Shown here: positions 10,701-22,986 of the stretch, piece after piece | Layout of the letters: each line of letters starts with the position of its first letter | How positions within the stretch are numbered: position 1 is the first letter of the stretch | NCBI GenBank assembly: GCA_914767715.1 | Contig: OU612065.1 | Coordinates: forward strand, 31,682,001-31,746,000 | DNA length: 64,000 nucleotides | Origin: Membranipora membranacea | Lineage: Eukaryota > Bryozoa > Gymnolaemata > Cheilostomatida > Membraniporidae | Reading direction: 5' to 3' | The notes under the pieces: model-generated | Told to the model about the DNA's origin: nothing | What the model saw: the letters and a program-made list of their open reading frames with translations, nothing else | Databases searched by the model: none | Translations under genes and position numbers: made by a program

Positions 10701-12383
10701 AGTGTGCCTTCAGTATAACGATATTGAGGAGTTGATTTTTACTTGGAGGCTGCTGAACAAGCTCAGTATGATAGGTCCCCGGGCAATGAGTGTCCTGAAG
10801 TAGAATAGATCAGGTTTGAGTGGATTTTTGTTTTCTTGTTTTATAAAAAGTTAATAGTTGACTTTTTGCATACCTAGATTGATCATCTCTTTCAGTGTTG
10901 TTCATTTGTTGTTGTTTATAATGTCTATTCCAATTTTCTATGACATATTCGTCCAATCAATACAATGCTTTCATGTTCATATCAGATGCAGTTATTCTGA
11001 AACGTAACCCTCACCAAGCTGCTGCAAGAGGAGAACCCACCTCTATACATACTACATGTTTAAGCACAGTTGTTCTGTAACACACATCTCCCAGGGACCG
11101 TTTGGTCTGACATAGCCAGGATTCCTATATGCTGCTGCCTCCGATTTTAGTTTTTTTTTTTGCTTACGAAATGAACATAGGTCTGACCAAGGAGTGACAG
11201 CTTGGTCTGACATGACTATACAAACAATCATAAATCTTGCTTCATGCTGGACAACTGACAAACACCACCCTGAGTTTAAACTGAAACAAAGAAAGCACTC
11301 CCTGTCACATTGAAAGTAAACCAGAGTGTTCTATGTTAGAGCTATATTACACGTAAGAGAGCAAATAGTTATCTAGCTCAGCTTGAACATGCGCCGATGC
11401 GAGAATCTAGACTCCATGCCCAAAAATATGCAGTATACCCTCTATGCTAAGCTCTTTTTTTCGTGCTGCATGCAATTCTTGCATCTAATGTAGGATGCGA
11501 TCAATTTCGAAGCATTTATTTCGCACATTTACTGACCTAGAGGTGGGAAGATAATTCTCAATTTATTACCTGCCTGTTCACAGGTACACCGCGGATGTCA
11601 TCCTTTCCAATTTATAAGGGTAAGACAGACATATCTCGTGAGCCTACAGTGATTCCTACTGATATCTTACACATATGTCGGAACATGAAGCTTTCATTAT
11701 TATATACAGGTATTGTAGCGGCAGCCGTGGTTAAGTTCTTGAGTTATTTATTGAGCTGTAAGTCTCGAACTGATGCCATTAAGACACCGTGAAAACTACA
11801 AAGTTTGAACAACAAGTTGGTAAAAATGTGTTTCTAAAAGTATAAAATTAGCAGGTATAACATCAAATACAGTTGAGACTTTTACATTATTTCACATCAA
11901 AGATATTAACGGTTCAGATTCACAGAAAAAGTAAAGTTATTAATTACCTGATTGGCTCTATAAAACGGCTGTGCTAAGTTGGTGGAACATGACATGACCT
12001 TCCATGGCTAGGCCAAGCATAGAACAAATCTCTATGATCAATACACAAGTATTTATAGTCAGTTAAATTGTTTACAAAAACATCTGAATGATTCATATAG
12101 CTTCATAGCGGGCAACAGCAAACCACTGAACAGGTGGATATCTGATTAATAACCACAAAAGGTTACAAAATATTTACTGGTTGGTGACAAAAGCATGGGT
12201 TTATGAATCACTTTCTTATGAAAATATTAGGCTTGATACAGTGCAAAATAGACAAACGAGATGAGCTAAAATTAGGCCATGTTGGCCGTTACAGGTATAC
12301 TTTTATAATGCAACTGCTATTTGAGATTATTGCAATTAAATCCACCAACCAAATAAAACTGTACTTTTTGTTTTTTATCCCAG
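10701..12383. other. Non-coding stretch, nothing convincing
   Basis: AT-rich sequence without recognisable domains or element ends. Short open frames at 11595-11792 and 12203-12403 have donor-like ends but no protein resemblance. Either could be an upstream exon of the candidate last exon at 12384, but phases do not support this clearly. Confidence 0.5.
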
Positions 12384-12497
12384 TTTGGTATCAATCAGGA
12401 TAGTTGTGTCGACATACAAGATAAGTTGGTAGACCCAGATATCGGGATGTCTCCGCCGATGAACTTCCAACCCAGAGGACCACTCTGTATCCTGTAG
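12384..12497 (+). CDS. Candidate last exon of an unrecognised gene
   Basis: A strong acceptor (TTTTTTATCCCAG) is followed by 37 codons and TAG: it opens FGINQDSCVDIQDKLVDPDI and ends QPRGPLCIL. The composition is protein-like (acidic, Pro-rich end). A second AG at 12396-12397 could shorten it by five residues in the same frame. I could not find a phase-compatible upstream exon. It could be an alternative 3' end of the gene at 7776-10494 or a separate small gene. Confidence 0.35.
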   Translation, partial: FGINQDSCVDIQDKLVDPDIGMSPPMNFQPRGPLCIL

Positions 12498-12832
12498 TGT
12501 GGGTGCAATTCGGCCCATTTTTCTCATATTTCTAAACCAAAACTGGAGCATTCATAAATTATGAATTGTGTCATTTTACTTGGTTTTACAAATTATATAG
12601 TAATGTATTGCTCACATCTATCCGAATTCAAATAATTAGAGGTTTAATCCATTGAGTGCATAACAAACCTTGTCAGGACACTATATATGCAGCGAAATGA
12701 AGCGTCTCACTCCTTGTTCTCTGGGACATAAACTCCCTGTTCTCAGTAGATATATGAAGATTGTATTCAGAGTTGTCATCTCAATACGCTTGAATATAGA
12801 GATATTATGTTCACTCTTCAATTAGAAATCTT

Positions 12833-13030
12833 TCGGGTTCACTAAAATGCGGAAATCCGTGATCACGCAAATTCACGTGCGTGTTGCGGGAATTAGTGCG
12901 TATTTCCGCATTTTAGTCAATCCTGTGTGGGATTGACTAAAATGCGGAAATCACCTTGTGACCTACTTGTGACCTTGAAAAGCATTTTTCCGCATTTTAG
13001 TCAAAATTGACTAAAGTGCGGAAATTTCAA
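12833..13030. mobile_element. Palindromic MITE with repeated TTCACTAAAATGCGG modules
   Basis: Four occurrences of ACTAAAATGCGGAAAT-type blocks alternate in orientation with TTTCCGCATTTTAGTC, making nested inverted repeats over about 200 bases. The outer edge, TTTCGGGTTCACTAAAATG, appears in complement at the edge of the related copy at 19943-20052. It is non-coding. Confidence 0.7.
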
Positions 13031-14030
13031 ATTTAGCTTTTTTTACCGCTGAATGTGGCCTATAAGCATAAAATTGATATGTGTTCTATGAAAACATCTC
13101 ATAGGCTATGTGTATGGACAATCTGGGTTAGAAATTATGTGTTATAGTACAGCTGTAGCATTATTTATGTAAAGCGGAATTCCTAGTGAAATATGTACAT
13201 GAGTATTCAGGAGAAGATAACTCTGATATGATGATTTGTCAAACAAAATTCCCATACTAGTTACTACTACTGGAATGCAGATTTTGATGAGACAAGTTTT
13301 ATTGAGCAGAAATGCTTTTATGGGCATATTATACATTGAGAGTGAAGCTATAGGACACTAGTATACATTGAGAGTGAAGCTAGATAATATATGCAATTAG
13401 CAAACCGGGTGTTTACACATCGATAGTTAACCTGATATCTTACAAGTGGTGACGTTAGGTGATTATCATTGTAGTAGCAAAAAAAGTCATCGGATAACAT
13501 AGGGAAATATCTGTGAAAACATGTAGATCAGTCTATTGGTGATCAAGTCCTTTGTAGCAGAACCGTATACAGTAGAGCATAGCCACCCACTTTGACACCA
13601 AAGATCATTTTCCGGGAAAGGCACGGTGGTCCTTGTCACAAGAATTCATAAGAGTTTTTTGGTTTTTCATTCTGCTCTATTGAAGTGCAAATGAACTAAT
13701 TATAACTTATAATATCCAAGCACTTAGTCAAGATTGCGTGATGAGACTGAGTAATTATACTTTTTATTTTCATAAGCCGCACAATAATCATATTGATCAG
13801 CCTGTATAAAAGCACAAGTGAGTCCAACAATGTAGTTGGTAGATATTTATAAAACAATTCATTGTTTCAGGTATTGATAGTGTAGAAGCGTAATATCAGC
13901 CAATGTTTTACTAAAATCAGAGGTAGTTTATAAGCAAACATACATCTGTAACGTTGTATTTAGCAAGATTAAACCTTGATTCACTGTGGTGTTTATGAAA
14001 TAAAACTGACCTACATTAGATGAGTTGAAT
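13031..14030. other. Non-coding stretch, nothing recognised
   Basis: AT-rich with no domain-bearing frame or clear repeat. A short duplicated phrase (ATACATTGAGAGTGAAGCTA) occurs at about 13332 and 13363. Confidence 0.5.
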
Positions 14031-14038
14031 TTTAGCAG

Positions 14039-14213
14039 GAGGAAAAGTTTGACATTTCACAATCTGAAATTTATCGATAGACTACATTTACTTCGAAAAG
14101 TTCTCTATCATTTCTACGAAGGTACCAGCTTTGATGGCTGTGTCTTTCGGCTCAAAGACACAATTTATGTTGATTGGAGAGTCTGTTGTGACCTTCTGCA
14201 CAAGATGGACTAG
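14039..14213 (+). CDS. Candidate last exon, 57 codons
   Basis: After TTTTAGCAG there is an open frame to TAG at 14211-14213. It is rich in hydrophobic and charged residues and ends FRLKDTIYVDWRVCCDLLHK then Met-Asp. It reads like a folded-domain fragment, but I do not recognise it and see no partner exon. It could be a pseudogene fragment. Confidence 0.25.
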
Positions 14214-15249
14214 AATCTATCGATCATAAGGCAGCTTCAGTACATAGCAAGAGTTATTCTCAGCAATCACAGAACTCGGTAGATGCATCCCTAGAAGAAA
14301 AGATAAAAATGTCAACTGAGCAGTCTGGGGGCAACTTAAGGACGTCTTATCATCGGTTGTCCCCTCATTGAACTTACATGTCAAAGAGAGAACAACTCTA
14401 TGATTTGTCTCAATTTGAAGTGAAAAAAAACAGGGAGCAGGGAGGGTATCCCACCCGTCCTCCCTGCCGAAAAGGAGACTCCCCGATGAGACAGAAACAA
14501 ACAGACCGCAGCTTCTTCCCTAATGATATTGAAAATGGTCTGACCACCCCCTAGCTAAAGGCTGATGGTTGATCATTGTGCAGGTCTCTAAAGGCCTAAT
14601 GTTTCAGAATTTATTTCATATCTTTTACCTACAACTAGGGCATATGCCCCCAATCGCAAAAATTATCCTGTCACAATATCATATGACATAAGGTTACGCT
14701 TTAGATACACACAGACCATCCTTGGTATTGAATCTAACTGCTAACTGCACGGTAGGTAAGTCTTTTGGACAAGGGCGATCAACTTCTAGCATGTCATGGC
14801 AAGATTGGCAAGATCAGCTTCCAATATTGGTTCCGCAGCACATGTATCTCTTCCCACCCAGTTGTGAGATGCCTAGCGATTTTGGAGGTATTGAAGCATG
14901 TTTTTTATGCACATTATACTCATCAAGCCCAAGGGTCTCGCAGTTATAAAATTGAAATTAGGACTGATTATTTGTAAAGTAATATTTACTGCAGCAGGCC
15001 TGTATAATGCAAGTCCTTGACCAGAAGTAGTATGACGAAAAATTATCAGATAAATTTGTAAGTGGGATTCTGAAGTATTGAACAATGATGTGGTTTGTTT
15101 CAACATATATATACATATCACTGACCTTATTGTACACAGTTCTTCACCATTATAAATAAACATCCTGCATAACATCAGTATACTAATACTGCAAACCTGA
15201 GCAAGGAGTCTGGAAATCATCTGAAATAAAAAAATGAAATATAAAATTT
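14214..15249. other. Non-coding stretch with a short hairpin
   Basis: No supported gene. A small inverted repeat around 14437-14467 (GCAGGGAGGGTATCCCACCC then TCCTCCCTGC) resembles the larger hairpin at 1837-1892. Open frames at 14722-14977 lack any recognisable features. Confidence 0.5.
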
Positions 15250-15440
15250 GTGGGGACGGTGAGATGGTGCAATCGGTTATCGGCTTGCTATTCACTGCCA
15301 GTCGATTGGTGCCGCAGGATTTGTGAGTTCGAATCCCGTTGGGGGAGCTTTCAAGGTTGATTGTTCCAGCCCCCAGCACCCTCGGGTGTATACCTCTACT
15401 ATAATATGGTGAACCATTGTTACTGCCTGTTAAACACATT
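15250..15440 (+). mobile_element. tRNA-derived SINE
   Basis: The head looks like a degenerate tRNA with a long variable arm. A D-arm/A-box-like GATGGTGCAATCGGTTATCG at about 15261 is followed after some 50 bases by a near-canonical B box, GAGTTCGAATCCCG, at about 15329. These are the two internal RNA polymerase III promoter elements. A non-tRNA body with CCCAGCACCCTCGGGTG follows. No matching acceptor stem or CCA context supports a functional tRNA. A similar A-box-like head (GGCGATGGTGCATTGGGAGC) occurs at about 22307. Confidence 0.6.
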
Positions 15441-18400
15441 TGTGGTTTGTTTACTACAACCCTAGAATGTATGGAAGGGTAATTTTGTGGCAGCAGGGAG
15501 GGTACATGTGATATGGAATTTCTTCAGATAGTCTGTTACATTACTCAAAACAAATTTTCAGACCATGCAATCGGTACTGCTGAAGCTGGATTTTTAGTCA
15601 CATTGACGAGCATTTCTAGCCCCTTACTTATAGAGGTGTATATCCTCTCTACCCAAGAGCACAAAAAAAACATGTTTGAAGAGGATAGGTTCTTTTGAAC
15701 CACCCAAGAGGAGTTTTAATAAAATGGCTTTGCGGAAATTGGGGTGTGCTAACATAAAGTCACCTCCTAACTAGTTTATTTATTTACTTCTCTTGGGTTA
15801 TTTATGAAGGACGTACACAAACCAATTTTCAAAACTTAAGGCGTTGCGCGAAGTGACATTATGAGATCGTACTGTTTTTTTAGCTTGTCTTCAAAAGCTA
15901 ATATTTATATGGGTTATAAGGTAGTTTGAGTTTGAAGTACTGAATGATGGTTGGATTTCACACATGCGGCCACGGGATAAGTTAAGTTTCACATTATACT
16001 TCTTTCTGACGGGTGTTTCTTACCTGAATGTTATTCATCGCCATAACACATAAACATGCATCATAACATCAGCACACTTATAACCTCAACTGGAAATTGG
16101 GAACAACCTGAAATATAAAATATATAATATGTAGGAACCATTGTTACCGTCAGTGGTTTGTTTACGCCAACCCAACAATGTAAGGGACTTGTGTGGGTGG
16201 GGAGGGTATAAATCAGATGGATTTACTGTAAGTAGTCTGTAAAATTACTCCACATACAACTGTGTGTGGGGCTTATCAAACTTGCTAATTACCAGTATCA
16301 ATCCTTTTCATAATAGCACACTATGTGATGTGCTCCGTATTTCAGGCCATGCAATCGACACAACAGATTTTCAGAAGTCATGGACCGGTGGGTAGGGCAC
16401 TCACTTCTTTGAGGTATTTTGGACAATTGTTGTTATAAACTACCTGCTGTCAACCCTCTGTATCAGACTAATTATGTTGTCAGAAAAGTGTTGATCATGG
16501 GGCAAGAGCTATGATAAACACCTACTCCCACCATGTGATCATTCAGGGATTATGAGGCAACTGAGATAATTCTAGAACATATCACTCGCAGCATGTAATG
16601 CCAAAAGTTATCAAAATTACCTCATCATAAAGTCTGTTTCCCATGTTTCCAATTCTTTGGATAGTCATGATCACGCATGCAGGATTGTCCTTGCATGGTA
16701 TGATGAGAGTAATCGACCTGTATTCACTCACAGATTGAATTAACTTTTAGTGACACTCAGTTCTACAAGTACCAATAACAAACAAAATCAGCGCCAAGCT
16801 ACTTCAAAAAACGCCTGCGATGGATTTTTGAGGTAAGATACAAACAATTGAACAATGTTGGACAAACTGATCAATGATGAGGATACAGATATATTAGTTG
16901 TTCCGCAATTGATGAATCAAATTGAATTAACGGAGCTCAATGGGAAAAAAAAAGAAAAACTGCTGATTTTTCACATAATATGACACTTATTACCTTACCA
17001 CCAAGCAACTCAAGCTTTCTTCACATTATTCGGCAATTTTTTAAGTTTTATGACTAGGTCAACTTACAATGGCTTTTGCTTGTTAGACCAATGAACTCCC
17101 TCATTGGTTAGAGAGGCACACTGTATAGTGTTGAGTACTGCAGACGAAACAGTGGCATTGCCTGTGAGTAATCAGTGAACATCTGACATCTTCGCTACCG
17201 CACATCTAAAATGGCAAGTGGTCTTCACCTTCATTTCAAAAGTTGCACTGAATTACTGATGGCAAATTCAATTGTACATGGACAATCAGTGCAACTAAAT
17301 ATGCTACTTCTCAGCAATACGTTTAGAGATAATTTTATATTTTCAAGGCAAAGAGCAGCGAGGATGCCGCTTTTTTTTGTAGTGCAAGTATTCCACTTAA
17401 TGGTTATCCATTAAAAAAAAATACTATTGGGATTAATGCACTATAAGATGTCTAATAAATAATTCTGTGAGCCAAAACCAAAGACCTAGGATCTCCATGA
17501 CAAATTCATCAGCTTTAAAATTGAAAGAGGCTGTAAGTACATTAACACTAAGCTGTTCAGTGTAGGCATATGGCCCAAGTGTCATTTTTATTCCAAACGG
17601 TGCACTATCTAGCGTGCTGGTCTATGAAACTTAATAATAGCATCTGAATGATGTGGAGCACAATTAAGTCAGGTCTAAATGGGTGGGCTTACAACCTCAT
17701 GACCTATCTATAGGCGAAAGGGCTCGCACCACCCTCACCCTGCCTGCACCCTCACTGCTCACACATAGCTAGGGTTAAATTCCATTCAAAGTTACCTACT
17801 CAATAAGTGTGAGCAGACAACTCAGCAAACAAATCATCTAACTGAAGCATAATTCTACACAGGGTCTGAAATATGATGAAGTATTCTTATGACTTGATTT
17901 TCCTAAAAGACTAGAAGTAGCCTACTCACACTGATCTTTGTCTCAGTCGCAGTTCTCAATGAATAGAAATGAGTATGAAGACCACCAATCGCTCTTCTCA
18001 CAGTAAAACCATCGCCAGTAAGAGAAAACAACCTTTTTTCCTGCAACAAGCAAATATCATGCACTTACAGGCCCAGGTAATATCCATACTGCACATTGTT
18101 TTTTTCTGCATATTCTTTCAATGCAATGTGGGTTATGATCTTCAGAAGTAATACATTTAGAAGCAATACTATGGATAAATTGACAAATCTCTAGTTATCT
18201 GAATATAACTACATGTACATTTCTAAGAACCACCAAGCCTCACTACTTTCAGCTTTCTAAAGTGGAGATCATAAGAAGGAGGGGTGTATAGTATATGATA
18301 AAGTTTTTTTTTTCATTTAGCCATATGGCATAAACAAACCAAAGCTCAATTTTGGTGTGATATGAAGTGTATTTGTATGCCCATCATAACAAGAACTTTT

Positions 18401-19030
18401 TTATCACACCTTCTAATGTAGGCTACAGCAACTGTGCTTAATCAAACCAGCAAGTAAGCTAGAGGAAAAACATCAGTATTTTGTAGCTGGCAACAGTAGT
18501 GTAGTGTAGTGTTATTATGCCCATACATAGCTATAGGAGCAAACAAATTTTGAGAATTCCATTGACCATTGATATTTCTGTGGTCGAGTACAAAATCAAT
18601 TACGACACGGACAATGCTTAAGGATATGTCCCCATTGATTCCCCAACAACCAATGTAAGAGGAATTAACTGAGGGTTAGGCGATCTACTGACCAAGGAAG
18701 CCTTTGAAGCACAGCACATGTTGTTTCAAATGAGTACAAATAAATGGCATTTTTATATCGAATTAATATTAATTAAAGTCACTCATTGTTGTGCTGTTGT
18801 ACGGTGAGTGAGTATAATACAACCACACACAGGTCCCATGTCCCGAGGGCCGTAACATCCACACACAACTCATCACAACCCAGGGTTAATGTGTTGTGGG
18901 CCATGTGACGCAGGGGGTTGGATCAAGTTGAAGTTAAAAGTTTAGTTTGAACGCACCAAACCAACCAAGACCTTGACAAGATTAGGTATGGACTTGAGTT
19001 CCTACCTAGGCTTATATATATAATGTAAAA
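15441..19030. other. Long non-coding stretch
   Basis: No gene supported. There are a few short frames with splice-like ends (for example 17969-18097 ending before GTAATATC) but no recognisable protein. Some phrases of 15000-15500 recur around 15960-16270, such as the words around the GGTTTGTTTAC motif, indicating an old diverged duplication of roughly 300 bases. Confidence 0.5.
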
Positions 19031-19036
19031 TAAGGC

Positions 19037-19600
19037 TTGCAAGTAAGTCCCAGGCCAGGGGCACCATGGGACTATCCGCATCTGGAGAACTTACAAGCAT
19101 GTAATTGTATACTTCGCCAATCCGATGTCCATTGGCAAAGTTGGCCTGTCTTGAAAAGCTTTGTTGGAAGGTGGGCTTGTCAAGACAGGCTATGGCAAAG
19201 TATACATGCTCATAACCTCCACACAGTCACTGATCTAAGCACACATTACAGCACTGACTTGAGTAAGTGTAACGTGTTGGTATATAACAGCAGAGTATTG
19301 GTTTAGTTCAGTGAGTGGGAAGGCTACTAGACTTGTAACTAGTAATCTGATTAAGTAGTAGTAATAGTACTACCTACAGTAAAGTCATAGGCATCTGGAG
19401 TTACAATACAAGCATGTATACTTTGCCAATGTCCATGATCATGATCATGGACATTGGTCACCCATCCTAGTCCTTTCCAAGCAAGGTATAGGCCATAGGC
19501 ATCTGGAGTTACAAGCATGTCCAGTATCAACCATACTGGACATGCTTGTAACTCCAGATGCTTAGAGGGCCTATGGTATAGGAATGGGCCCCTGGGACCC
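19037..19600. repeat. Fold-back element with two perfect palindromes
   Basis: 19426-19457 is a perfect 32-base palindrome centred on ATGATCATGATCAT. 19500-19527 and 19533-19560 are perfect 28-base arms around a 5-base loop, carrying CTGGAGTTACAAGCATGTCC. The same words (CATCTGGAG, ACAAGCATGTA, CCAATGTCCA) occur diverged at 19075-19210, so the block looks like a MITE built of nested copies. A cruciform is possible. Confidence 0.8.
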
Positions 19601-19942
19601 ATGAGTAAAGTAGAAAAAGAAATGATTTGTTAGTGAAGTAAGTAATGATGATTATTATTTAAACATACAAACGTTGGAAATATTTAGCTATATTAGTGAG
19701 TGCTATTACTATACAAGGATGGAAACTGTTACCTGAAACTTGCTGAGACTGGAAAGGAAAACACTACAGCAGTATAGTCTTCATTAGCAGAGTAGAGTAT
19801 GCAGCTTTACAGAGATTCTTCATGAAGAACACCACCAGGCATCAACCAAAATCCTGACCATGTTTTGGATTAGGCAGAAAATGAGATGACTACCCCTGAT
19901 TGGCTTGGTGGGATTCAATTAACCAATTAGAATGTGTTTTTT

Positions 19943-20052
19943 AATTTTCCGCATTTTAGTCATTTCATCGTAAAACTGAGAAACACGCGTGCTAACGCGT
20001 ACTTTCGAGAGAAATTCCGCATTTCCACATTTTAGTGAACCCCGAAATCTTT
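19943..20052. mobile_element. Small MITE related to 12833-13030
   Basis: The left end, TTTTCCGCATTTTAGTCA, and the right end, CATTTTAGTGAACCCCGAAA, are inverted relatives of each other and of the element near 12.9 kb. About 110 bases, non-coding. Confidence 0.65.
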
Positions 20053-21228
20053 TCCTTTAGTTAGTACATTATGCAAGATGATTGGTTTAGCTCTCAGCTG
20101 TAATTGACGTCACATCCAGTTGGAATTTCCATTTCCAGCCCATTTGGAAACTGGGTTGACAATAAGATTGGATTGGGCATGAATAAGGTTTTGTCCTTGG
20201 TAACTTGTATAAAAATGAATAGTCAGTAGGCATTAAGTATGGAATATGTTTTCTGAAGTAGCAGAGTCACAATCCAAACATGTATTGGTAACATTCAGTG
20301 CTACCACTGTTGTATAAAGCTTTGTCAAAGTTATTTTACAAATCTCAAAAAAATACAATTCCATTACAGAAAAAAACATACAGAGGGCAATTCACTTATT
20401 TTTGGTTTTCAAATTAAACACTAACCAGTTTGTCCCTGTCAACGGTGTGTGAAGGCTCTTCAGTTGTGTTTGAGGTAGTTTTGAGACAATGTAAGGCAGT
20501 CTTGACTCTTGAGGCCTACAGAGTCAAGTGTATAAGATCCTGTGGTCTCCTCATGAAATATATAGATTGATAGTTAGTAGTATCAATTCACCCTTACTAG
20601 ACTAAACCCTTGATTGTCATAGATCTAATGTTGTGTACCTGTACCTTATAGAGCTATCAATGTCCAGTATGATAGGTATTTCATAGAATGTTATAGATGC
20701 AGCCTATGTTATGCTCTAAGATATAAATATTTTAAATTCTTGATCCTATGCTTCCCTTTTACTACTTCTTGAGATGCAGGGGCTAAGCACATAAAGAGCA
20801 GGTGTAGGAATCACTCTTACAGGCTCTACTGCACCAACAGCACTGCTAATTATATGCATTAGTTGGTGTTGTTAGACTTGCCATTGCAGTTTATGCTTCA
20901 CATTTGTGGTGTTTTATGTGTTGTGCCGTTCAGACTGCTGTCACATAAAGTTACACTTTACATCTCCCTGAGAATATCATATAACATGTTTCCTTCATTT
21001 TGCCATGCCAGTAGCCAGCGCCTGTTTTTCATTCTCATTCAGAAGCAAAAACAACTATTTAAATTGCCGCTGCAAAATTGAAAGAAATCATCAACCCTGT
21101 TTTTTTAGCTCATCCTGCGGCCGATTAAGGTTTCAGCTAGTTGAAGTAGGCTATATTCAACATGGACTGACAAGCAGAGTTGATACACAGCAGACCGCTT
21201 CACAAGGAGAAACGGATACACCCATGTA
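20053..21228. other. Non-coding stretch with one weak candidate exon
   Basis: Mostly featureless. A possible last exon begins after CTGTTTTTTTAG at about 21110 and runs in frame to TAA at about 21229, ending TASQGETDTPM. No upstream partner or homology is visible, so I do not call it as a gene. Confidence 0.4.
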
Positions 21229-22165
21229 ACAAGTAGGTAGTAGCCAATCTGTTAGCTCTGATTGGTTGCTGGTTAGGAGAAGAAGAGCCAAGAATGCCAG
21301 GTCATAATGCACTTTCAGGAATTTACCTTCGACCTTGACATTGCCTTAAATGGGATATTGCATAAGATTAAACCAATTTGACCAGGCAGGCGCTCTATCA
21401 ACTGCGGTATAAGGACATGTGATGTTAGGCCCTTAATCCTTAAACGATAAAAGGCAGATGAAAAAGTTAGACAATGTCAATGTTGAAGGTACTATCCTAA
21501 AAGTACCGTATGACCTGGCATTGGTTCTTCTTCTCCCCGCCCATCGATCAGAACCAACACACTGGCTAAGTAGGTAGTAGCTTTAGGTAACTTGGGAATG
21601 AAAGATAAAGTTGCAGCAACTAGTTAGGCAATGCAGCAGTAACTACCCCACCCACACCAAGCCCAAAATCAGGAACTGCGGCAGTCCTATGATACTAACA
21701 TACATAATTTACAACATAATTTGTCACGTGACCTAGAGGGAACTCTCTTTATCTAGGTCACAGCCTTGGGGATACCTCAGTACATTGTGTTTTTACATAC
21801 AAGGTATTGCGACCTATATCTCAACACTGGGTAGCAACAGAGTGATATAAATTGGTGGGTATATGAAATGAAGCATGGAGATTCCAAATCTGGCATCCAT
21901 TAGTCCCTCAACACCTTCCTTGACTGCGAGCCTTTAAATGGGATATTGCGTAAGATGAAAATTTGACCAGGCAGGCGCTCTATCAACTGAGGTATCAGGA
22001 CATGTGATGATAGGCCCTTGATCATTAAACAAATAAGGTTGAAGGTACTATCTTAAAAGTACCGTATGACCTGGTATTGGCTCTTCTTCTCCCCGCCCAT
22101 CGATCAGAGCCAACACATTGGCTAAGTAGGTAGTAGCTTTGCATAACTTGGGAATGAGAATTAAA
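21229..22165. repeat. Duplicated MITE with tRNA-like segment
   Basis: Blocks 21344-21613 and 21931-22165 are direct repeats, both containing TGACCAGGCAGGCGCTCTAT and ACCGTATGACCTGGCATTGG-like text. 21229-21312 is an inverted copy of 21500-21582 (TAGGTAGTAGCCAA against TTGGCTAAGTAGGTAGTAG), giving arms of about 80 bases. On the minus strand the middle reads CCTCAGTTGATAGAGCGCC, very like a tRNA D-arm/A box. A further pair of related arms lies at about 62034-62110. Confidence 0.7.
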
Positions 22166-22895
22166 TTTGGCGATTTGCAACAACTAGTTAGGCAATGCAC
22201 AAGTCATTAGGCAGAAGGAGGGGTGTGTGCCTTGAAAAGAAAATTGATTCTTGATAATCAGTGTAAAAACACATGAATCATGGTAAATCACCTACGCTGT
22301 TGAGGGCGGCGATGGTGCATTGGGAGCAGAGTCGCTCTCGACTAAGTAAGGGAATAACCATGATTCATCGGATTTAACATCGACTATTAGTTTTCTAATA
22401 ACTTTTTATTCCATGGCACATGTTGCGCTTTTGCCTTTTCAGTGCATGGGTTAATAAGTGGTTTACAGCTAGACGCTATTTACATTTTAGTTTTACTGAC
22501 TATTATTACTAGTGTATACTGGATGTAAATTGCCTGTTATCTTGTGATTCACTTTGGTTGAAGTGCATAAGTCTATTACACTGCCCATACTGCCTGATCG
22601 ACTTGCCCTATATGAAAAGTGAATTAGGGAGTGTCAATGTAAACGGTTCTGGTTGCCGTTTTTTTTCTTCTCAGGTTTTGTGTCACATGCACCTCCATAC
22701 TGGAATTTTCAAGCCTGACATGTTTGCATCTACTGAGAGCATGCAATGATAACTCTCAGTAAAACAGAACATCGATTTTTAATTGATAAAATCCTGTTTG
22801 ATTTCTTTTAGATATTTCTGCTCACTGATGAGGTCACGGTGATGGTCAGTACACCCAGTGAATAGTAAGAGAGTTAACCTACAGTTATACATATC

Positions 22896-22986
22896 ATGGA
22901 CCTCAGCTCTGATTCTGCCAAGAGGAGAAGACTTGAGACACAAGCTCAGTCAACAGGAACAGGACAATCGGCTGGTGATCTGCATG
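22896..22986 (+). CDS. Roco-caspase exon 1: basic N-terminus
   Basis: Starts at ATG with [20 protein letters not shown] and ends in phase 1 at CATG|GTATGA. The AKRRRLE cluster resembles a monopartite nuclear localisation signal, but it could simply be a charged start. No signal peptide is present, so a cytosolic or nuclear protein is expected. The preceding 90 bases contain in-frame stops and no better ATG. Confidence 0.65.

Noticed and set aside
14873-15439. 188-codon minus-strand frame
   Set aside because: It runs through the tRNA-derived SINE and low-complexity flanks with no recognisable domain; a chance frame.
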